The translations under genes and the position numbers were made by a program. 64,000 nucleotides of DNA. Source: a virus. Of this stretch, positions 33,594 to 41,800 are shown one piece after another. The stretch spans positions 1 through 64,000 of the IMG/VR virus record IMGVR_UViG_3300036832_001498; one strand, given 5' to 3'. The notes under the pieces were generated by a model that searched no databases, was not told where the DNA came from, and saw nothing but the letters and a program-made list of their open reading frames with translations. Position 1 is the first letter of the stretch. The number at the start of each line of letters is the position of its first letter.

Positions 33594-33929
33594 ATGGGAA
33601 AAAGTTTCGCGGAAGGTGGCAGCGGAGGATTTGATCCTTCGCAGATTGTGCCCGGCACCGGCATGACGGTGGACGAGCTGCAGCGCACCGGCGATTACTC
33701 CCGTAGCGATCTCTCCAAGATGGGAGCCCGCACCACCATGGGTCCGCGAGCGGTCGGCGCTCTGGGCGATATGGCGGGCAATATCGGGAAGGGCCTTCAG
33801 ACCATGGGCCAGCAGCCGCGACCAGCTGCGCCGGTGCAGTTTCAGGCTCCGCCCATGCAGCAATTTCAAGCGCCGGATGCGAGCTACCTCTCGCCACGCA
33901 TCGATCCTCGCGCATTCTTCGGAGGTTGA
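33594..33929 (+). CDS. Gly/Pro/Gln-rich virion protein ending RAFFGG
   Basis: 111 residues, AGGAGG before the ATG. Low-complexity, with a Pro/Gln-rich 75-95 segment. C-terminus DPRAFFGG, the same aromatic-Gly ending as the small proteins between the terminase halves; the codons again give GGAGG for the next gene. Confidence 0.58.
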   Translation: MGKSFAEGGSGGFDPSQIVPGTGMTVDELQRTGDYSRSDLSKMGARTTMGPRAVGALGDMAGNIGKGLQTMGQQPRPAAPVQFQAPPMQQFQAPDASYLSPRIDPRAFFGG

Positions 33930-33932
33930 GTC

Positions 33933-35627
33933 ATGGGAATTCTCGATCAACTCGGTGGCTTCGGTTCCGCGATCAAGCAGAAGCTGCAGGATCTCGCGGT
34001 CACCAGCGGCGATGTAGTGATCGATCCCGATACCGGTCAGCCGACCAAAAGGAAATACGTCGCCGCTACTGCGATCACGCCCGGGCCGAAGCCCACGCCT
34101 GAACCGACCGATCCCAACGTCACAGCGCCCACGAGCGCCGATGGCCCTCCAGTGCTTCCGAATTCTGCGGTGCCCATGTTCCGACGCCCCGGCTACTCGA
34201 TGAGTCCGACTGACATCACCGCCGGGCCCGCGCCCGCGCCTCTACCAGGAGGAGGAGACATTGATCCGGACGCGCAGCTCTATCGCCGTCCGGGCGAAAC
34301 CATGACCGCGCCGAATCCGGAAATTCACAACGCGAATTATTTGCAGCTCACGGCTCGCAGTCCGGTCACCGGCGAGCCCAACCCGGCTGCACTGGGTGGA
34401 CTCAGCAAGCTGGGGAAGCTGTTGTTCCTCGGACAAAAAATGGCGGAGGGCGGAATCGTCGGCTCGACGCAGCGCGGACTGGGCCACGGCTACGAAGCAG
34501 CGCAGCAGTACGAAAATCAGCAGGCGCAAATCCGGCAAGGCCTCACCCGGGGCGGGCTGGAAAATCAGACTGCGATGGCGAATCTGCAGTTCATGCCATG
34601 GAGACTGCAACAGGAAGCGCTTCTGCAGCAGGCGCAACTGGGTGAGATCCGTGCGAAGACAGCCGGAGAGCGTTACCAGCTGCCGCGTGGCGGCGGTGTG
34701 TTCGACACGCAGGCTCAAGCCTACGTGCCGGGAACCGAGCCGCCGGATAAACCCAAAACCGTGAACACCGGCGCAGGGCCGATGCAGTACAACGCAGACA
34801 CGGGGCGCTACGACATTCCGGTGGCAGGTGGACCGACGCACGAAGCGCCAGCGCCCAAGACCGTGTCCACCGGCAAAGGGCAGATGATGTACAACAAGGC
34901 CTCGGGTCGCTACGACATCCTAGTGCCGGGTGGCCCGCCGAGGCCAGCCAATGCAGCAACTGCGCTGACGCCGGATCAGGTGAGCAACATTGCGGACGCA
35001 ATTGAAAGCGGCCTGCAACCTCCAACACTGCAGGGCCTCTATCGCAACGGTGCACAAATCAGAGCGGAGCTGGCAGCTCGCGGGACCAACCTGTCGAGAA
35101 TGCAGACCGACTGGACGGCGACGCAGAAGCACATCGCAACCATGAATGGGCCTCAATTTGAGAAGCTGAAGGAATCGATCACCACTCTCGAAGGACTGCT
35201 GCCTGAGGTCGAAAATCTCTACAACGAATGGAAGCAGTATCCGCTGGTGAGCGGCTACAAGGCCTTCAATCGTGCAGCACTGCGAGCTGCCATGAATTTG
35301 CCGGGACGAGCAGGAGCGGTTGCATCCGCGCTGGACAGCAAGATTGCAGATATCACAGCGGATCTTGGCAGTGTCTACATGGGCGGCAACACGCCGACTG
35401 AAATGGGTCTGCAGCTTGGCGGGAAGGCTCTGGCATCTGAGTGGAATGACGAAACGTTCAAGGAAGGACTGAGGCAGGTGAAGCAAAACATTGGGGTCCG
35501 AAAGAATTCGATCTTCACTTCGCAGCCCATCGGCGTGAGTCCGAATTCGCCTTACTTGCCGAGCGCAACGCCGACGCCCACTGGTGGAGCGAAGGATCAT
35601 TCCGACATCGGCTTCGTGGCGGATTAG
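33933..35627 (+). CDS. Internal virion protein with tandem 34-residue repeat
   Basis: 564 residues. Pro-rich N-terminus (1-115); helical 150-250; then a tandem duplication (PKTVNTGAGPMQYNADTGRY and PKTVSTGKGQMMYNKASGRY). The C-terminal domain (about 345-540) is all-helical with SKIADITADLGSVYMGGNTP, a pattern seen in phage proteins located before large ejection or polyvalent proteins. Probably packaged in the virion. Confidence 0.6.
   Translation: MGILDQLGGFGSAIKQKLQDLAVTSGDVVIDPDTGQPTKRKYVAATAITPGPKPTPEPTDPNVTAPTSADGPPVLPNSAVPMFRRPGYSMSPTDITAGPAPAPLPGGGDIDPDAQLYRRPGETMTAPNPEIHNANYLQLTARSPVTGEPNPAALGGLSKLGKLLFLGQKMAEGGIVGSTQRGLGHGYEAAQQYENQQAQIRQGLTRGGLENQTAMANLQFMPWRLQQEALLQQAQLGEIRAKTAGERYQLPRGGGVFDTQAQAYVPGTEPPDKPKTVNTGAGPMQYNADTGRYDIPVAGGPTHEAPAPKTVSTGKGQMMYNKASGRYDILVPGGPPRPANAATALTPDQVSNIADAIESGLQPPTLQGLYRNGAQIRAELAARGTNLSRMQTDWTATQKHIATMNGPQFEKLKESITTLEGLLPEVENLYNEWKQYPLVSGYKAFNRAALRAAMNLPGRAGAVASALDSKIADITADLGSVYMGGNTPTEMGLQLGGKALASEWNDETFKEGLRQVKQNIGVRKNSIFTSQPIGVSPNSPYLPSATPTPTGGAKDHSDIGFVAD
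34751..34950 (+). repeat. Tandem ~102-bp coding repeat
   Basis: Two consecutive units of about 34 codons within the internal virion gene, each reading PKTV-[NS]-TG-x-G-x-M-x-YN...-GRYDI...GGP. The DNA has diverged but the peptide spacing is kept. Confidence 0.65.
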
Positions 35628-35797
35628 CTGCGTTTTCGGATTCGATTCCAGATCCAATCGCTGCTGTCGGGATCGCCGCTACTCAGGAAATAAACCACGG
35701 CTGTGTCGACCACGACCACAGCGAATACGACCGGCGCTAAAGCGCAAATGATTTGCACGATGAAGTACGCGACGATCAACGCGATTGATGCATCCAT
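35624..35797 (-). CDS. Hidden antisense small membrane protein
   Basis: 57 residues from ATG at 35797, with a strong GGAGGCG 6 nt upstream on the minus strand (about 35803-35809). It begins MDASIALIVAYFIVQIICAL and stays hydrophobic to residue 38 (one long or two short transmembrane helices), then has a polar, basic tail (DWIWNRIRKRS). It fills an otherwise empty 220-bp gap and its stop overlaps that of the converging gene. Size and topology would fit a holin, antiholin or superinfection-exclusion protein; unproven. Confidence 0.6.
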   Translation of the reverse strand: MDASIALIVAYFIVQIICALAPVVFAVVVVDTAVVYFLSSGDPDSSDWIWNRIRKRS

Positions 35798-35848
35798 GTT
35801 CCGCCTCCGAAACAGCTTCAGTTTAGCACGCAGTCGAGGGGCTCTCTA

Positions 35849-38800
35849 ATGGCACTATCGGGCGATAACTCCGGCAACCCGCAGCCCGTCGTGACTCCCG
35901 ATCTCACCGCACCGCCTGATCTCACTCAGCCCGGCAAGGGGCCGGAGTTCGCCGCGAAGAATGCGGATCCCAATCGGATCGATGTGGTCATGCCTCCCTC
36001 GCCAGACAATCCGAAAGGTTTGAAGGGCAGCGTTCCCAAAGAGAATCTCCCGGCTGCTCTGCAGCGGGGTTTCAAAGTTGGCGTGCAGGCAGTGTCGCCG
36101 GAGGGCAAGTGGGGTGTCCTGCCTGCCGACAAGGACTCAGTCGCGGAAGCGAAAAAGCGCGGCTTTCATTTTGGTCCCGCTGCGTCACTGGGCGGCATCC
36201 GTCCGCCGCAGCCACCCGCGATGCAAGAGGCACCCTCAGGCGTGCTCGGCTTAATGGCTGAACCGTGGCAGCAGCATTCCGAGCTTTCGCGAGAGGAAGC
36301 GCAGCGCCATGCCAATCTCGCTTATGGACCGGACGCAGCTCCTGGAGTTTTGGGCGCACCATCTCGGATCTTCCATGCAATCGCTTCGCCGATACAAGAA
36401 GCCGAGGCAGCCGCTTCGGGAGTGGTCGGTGGTTTGACCAGCGATCCCAAGGCGCTGGCTGCCGTGGCGGCGGGCGCTGTAAATCCAGCGATCCCAGCGG
36501 CCTATTTCGGAACGCAGGGCGCAGCCGGGTTGCTTGGACTCGGTGACAGGCCAAGTTCGGTGAAGCAGGCGATCCTACATCCGACGCCAGAAAATGTTCA
36601 GCAGGCACTGTTCGATGCGTCGATGGCGTTTGGCGCAGCCGGAGAGGGAGTGCGAGGCTTCAAGCCGATTGAAGCAACGCCGGGTGTGCCCGGTTCACCC
36701 GTTAACCGTCCGCCCGCTCCTGCCGAGGGCGCTGCGATGCCTTTACTAAGGGCGGCAAAGCGGGGCGCGATAGATCCGTTGCTGCAGGGTGTGCGCGGGA
36801 TCTATGACCCAGCAGCGCTGACTCCGACTGAAGCCGCGACCAAAGCGTTTCGCCCGAGAAACTCCAAAGCTAACTGGCAGGCTGAAATTCAATCCTCGCT
36901 TCCGCATATGCGCCGCGCCGCCGATGACCTGGGCATTGATCCGGAAAACATGACGATGGAGGAGGGCATTCAGGCAACGCAGAAAGCAGCTGTTGACAAG
37001 TGGATGGAGTACAAGCGCAACTTCCTCGGGCCGAATGCGGATGTGGTAGTTGATGCCAGCCCGGTGGCCGCCGCCATTCGCGACAAGATCACAGATCGCA
37101 TGCGCGAACAGAATCCGGAACTCGCCGCGAAGATCGAGGCCGTGGCCAAGACCTATGACGGTCGCTCGCTCACCATGGCGCAGCTGCAGCAGCGCGTCTC
37201 TGAACTGAACAACGAAATGCGTGCTACGGAGGCGAAGTTCGTCGGCGACAAGCGAGCTGCGAAACTCAGCCCCAAGAATGCTTACAAGTTTGCCGAGCGC
37301 GACACCATGCGCGGGATCATGGACGACCGCATGAATCAGCTGAGTGGTCCCGGTGCCGCTCAGATGCGCAAGGACTATGGCGCTCTTCGCTCCGTGGAAG
37401 ATGTGATGCAGCGCCGCATCAATGTTGTGGATCGAGCGGCCCGCGAACCGCTGGCGGCGATGATGGCGAAGATCTATGCCGCCGGTCACATCGTTACCGG
37501 TCTTGCCACTGCGAATCCGTGGAGCGTCTTAAAGGGCGCAACGGCGCTGGCGGCAGAACGTCGCATGCGGTTGCAGCAGGATCCGGATTACCTCACGCAG
37601 CTGGCGTTTAAGAACACCAAGCCCAGCACGCCGATGGAGCCGGAGCCGCCCCCGCAGGGACAGCTGCCGTTCGGCCCGAGCACGCTCTGGGACATCAACC
37701 AGACTCCGGCCCCAGAGCCGATTCAGCCTCCGCTGGCGCTTCCCCCGGGGCAGTACGAGCAGCCGCCCAGCCCTCTGGGCCCGATCTTCCGCTCCCGTCA
37801 GCCCCAGCTGGGCAAGGGTGCCGAGCCGCCGGTGATCCCGCCTTCGAGGCAGCTGGGCCCGGCCAGACCGCACCAGCTCGGGCCGGTGCCAGAACCCCCG
37901 GTAAACCCCCTTTTCCCGCGCCTAGGACGCCGCCAGGGCGTCGCGGAGGCTCCGGGTGGACCTCAGGGGGCAGCCCCAGCGTCTTTACAAAACGTTCCTA
38001 TAGGAACACTCCCCAAGGATCTGAAGTCCATGCCGCTGGGCGAGCCCACCACGGTCGGCGGCAGGGCCACGGTCGAGACCGCCAAGGCCGACAACATGTT
38101 CTGGGAGCAGGCCAAGCAGGCTCTGGGACCGAAGGCCACCTTCTCCGAGATCAGCTCCAAGGCTTTGCAGCTGAAAGCTGATGCACTGCGTGAGCGTGGG
38201 CCTTCCCCCAGCGGTCGACCTCAGCCCTTTGAGACGACCACCGGCGCAATGCAGACCATTGAGAATGATCCCAACCTGCCGGTCCACCCGGGCCGGAAAC
38301 CTCCGCAGGGCACCATCGAGAACATCCCGCCCTTCAGCGGCACCGGCGATCTGGAAGCTCGCCCGCTGGCGATTGGTCCGCCGGGGCCGGAAAGTCCGCA
38401 GATGGATCTCGGATTCGGACTGCCGCGCCGGGCTGGGCAGTTCTTCTCGAAGGCCGAGCAGATCGCCGAAGCCAAGCTGCCGAAGTCCGGAACCGGCGAC
38501 AGTTTCTTGGCCACGCTGCGCAACAACGGAGTCAAGGCTGAGGAAATCTCTGATCTCGGGCTGGATGAATTCGCGGGCAAGCCGAAGGTGACCAAGCAGG
38601 AATTTCTGGACGCGGTGCAGAGCCGCAGGCCTGAGCTTTCGCAGACAGTGCTCGCTGGCGATGACGCCAGATTTGAGAAGTACGCCACCCCGGGCGGCGA
38701 GAACTACCGCGAGATTCTCACACATTTTCCACAGAGCGACGCGGCAGCGGCGGCGGAATCGTTCAAGCAAGAAGCCGATGCGCGAGAGCGCGAGATGAAC

Positions 38801-41800
38801 GATGAAATTGATCGGCACAACAACGCGAGCGCTGAGGATCAGGCGCAGTGGCCTGACGACTATTTCGAGAAGGAGAGGGAGGCGCTGCGCAACCTGCGAG
38901 CGCAGCAACGCGCTGCCGAGGCTGAAGCTCGCACCACGGACTATCGAGGCGGGCACTTCACGAACGAACAGCCGAACACCATGATGCACCGTCGTGAAAG
39001 CGACTTCGTTACCACCGACCGCATGCCGGTGACGCAGGTGCATGAGATCCAGAGCGATCTTCATCAAGAGGGCCGGGATGAGGGCTACCGCCTCAAGCCG
39101 ATCCGCCAGCTGCCCGAGGGATACACGACGAAGCACATGAGTGGCGGCGGCTACGTCATCCTCGATCAGCGAGGTCGGCCTGCAATGGTGGCTGGCGATG
39201 AGGCGTGGTTCCCGGGAGCGCAGTCTCCTGAAGATGCCATCGATGGATTCCTCGGGAAATTCAACCAAACCCACAGCACCGGTGGCCCTCCCAATGCGCC
39301 CTTCAAGAAGTCGCATTGGGAACTGAACATGAAGGACGCGATCCGCCAGGCTGTCGAGGACGGCAAGGGAGGCCTGACGTGGGACACGGGCGACACGCAG
39401 AATGATCGCTACAACCTCGCCAAGCAGGTGAGCCGCGTTGAGTACGACCCCAGCGACAGCACTCTCACGGCTTACGACCACAGCGGCAATCGCGTGATTC
39501 ACGAGACTGCAGAGCCGGATGAACTGCACCGCTACATCGGCGACGAGCTGGCGGAGAGGCTGCAGAAAAAGATCGACAACTACTACCCGGTGAATGAAGA
39601 CGATTATTACATCGAGCCTGATCCTGACGAGGAAGACACCTACCGCGTTATGCGCGATGGTGAAGCGATAGACGAGGGGCTCACGCGCAAAGAGGCTGAA
39701 CGGTCGCGGCAATCCTACATCGACGAGGACTACAACAACCAGGAGCTACCCGCGTTACGCGGCCTCAACGACCTGACCGTTGGCGGCGAGGGCATGAAGG
39801 GCTTTTACGACAAGATGGTCCCCGACTTCGTGAAGAAGTACACGAAGAAGTGGGGCGGGAAAGTCGACACCGCAGAGCTACCCACCGGCGAATCGACCAA
39901 AGAGCACGTGTACGTCGGACCTGAGCTGACCAAGGAACAGGTCGAGCAGAAGTTCAAGGACGCAGGACGCAATGGCCCGCAGGAGTGGAAGAAGACTCCC
40001 TACGGCGGAGGCTCGTGGGCGTGGTTTCAGGACGGCCAGCAGATCAGCGGTGCATTCCCGGAAGAGAGCGAGCGCAACTTGGCAGCGCGGACGATCTCTG
40101 TCCCCAAGGCGCAATCCGACTGGCATCGCGTCTTCATCGCCATGGATCACGGCATCCCCTTCAAGGAGGAAATGGCAAACCACCCGGAGCTGGCGGAAGA
40201 CATCGGCGGCAAGATCCAGACCAACGAGACGCCGGTCACCACCACGGTTCACCGCCTCACCTTCACTCCCGAGATGGCCCGCGCCATCAGGGAAGAAGGC
40301 CAGCCGCTCTACTCGCGGGAGCCCGGCGAGAAAGCCACCGCGCCACGTTCGCGAACTGTGGGCAGCGTCATCAAAACACTGCGCGACGTGGAAAGCTCGG
40401 TGGATCCCGGCGATGAAACCACCGCAGCGCACATCAAAGTCAACGACGCCGGTCAGGATTTTCTCTCCTCCGGTTCGAAGTGGCTGGGCATCAACTGGAA
40501 AGGCTCCGACGCTCCCTCCCGCGTGGCGCTACTGCGCCAGTTCGCCGACAGCGTTGAGAAGACGCGGCCCACCACCGGCGGCCCCGAAGCTGCTGCCAAG
40601 CTGCGGCAGCTCGCCGATCAGATCGAGCAGGTGCACGCTGCCAACTATGACCCCAACGCCGGGCACGCAGGCGTTCCCATCGTGCATGATCCATCAACCG
40701 TGAGCCATGAAGCTCACATTCACGGTGGCCAGCGAACCTTCGATCCTGAAGGCGATGTCGAGAACTTCACCAACGTCGAAAAAACCTTGGCGCATCCTGC
40801 CGTTGAAGTTGCGCGGCCAACTCTCGAAGCCGCCTATGGCGGCGAGATGCGCCCGGCACACATGGTTGCCGAGCTGCAGGCGCACATTCTCGATGGCAGT
40901 CACGAAGAGCTTGGTCTCAGCAAGGAACAAGCTGTAGACTTCATCAAGCATTCGCTGGATGTTCTGGCCGAGCACCACGGGCCCGAAGTGATGGCGAATC
41001 CTCCGCGCCTGAGCCAGCGTTATCTGCAGGCAATGCGCGACTACGTAGGAGAAGAGAATTATGCCGGTGAATCCGCTGAACCCGCTGAACCGCAAACCAC
41101 CCAAGAAGAAACTCAAGCTGCATACCCCGGAGGAGCTGGTGGCGGCCCAGCAGAAAATGTTGGGGCTGGCCAGCCTGCCCAAGAAGGAGCGGGACACGCA
41201 GGTGGAGAAGCTGGTGTCGGGCAAGAAGTAATTCCCAGGTTCCTGCGCCAGCGTGGCAACCAGATCGCCTTTCAAGACCTCAGCCCCGAGCACCAAGACG
41301 GCGTTCACGAATATGTCGAGGACACTGAGCCCGACTGGAAACCAGAAAACCAAAAGTTCGTGAAGCAGACCGTGCAGCTGTCCGATCTGACGAAGGCAAA
41401 GAATCGCCCGCTGCCTTCGCTCGATGATGTCGACAAGAGCATGGCTGGAAAGTCAATGACAAAAGGGCCGCTACTGCTGGACAGCGATCTCTCGGTGATG
41501 GACGGGATGCACCGGCTTGCTGACGCGATCAAGAGCGGCAAGGACTCCGTCGACGCCTACGTGCGCCAGCCAGAGAGTCCCGACGATCTGAAATTTGTGC
41601 AATTGCGCAAGAAGCCTGCGCCGGTCAAGCCCACAGGCCCAGGCGGACGCACGCTGGTGGAGGATGTGGGCAGAACCTTGCAGAAATACTCCCGGGAAAA
41701 TGTCGGCAAGCCGCTCAAGCTGACGGCGGACAATGTTCCCCAAGCTGTCGAGCGCTACGTGAAAGCCGCTCTGCCTGAGGCCAAATACCAGCTCGTCAGT

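Noticed and set aside
37985-39712. 575-codon minus-strand ORF opposite the polyvalent gene
   Set aside because: Mirror of conserved polyvalent-protein codons on the + strand; composition and lack of start signals indicate a shadow.
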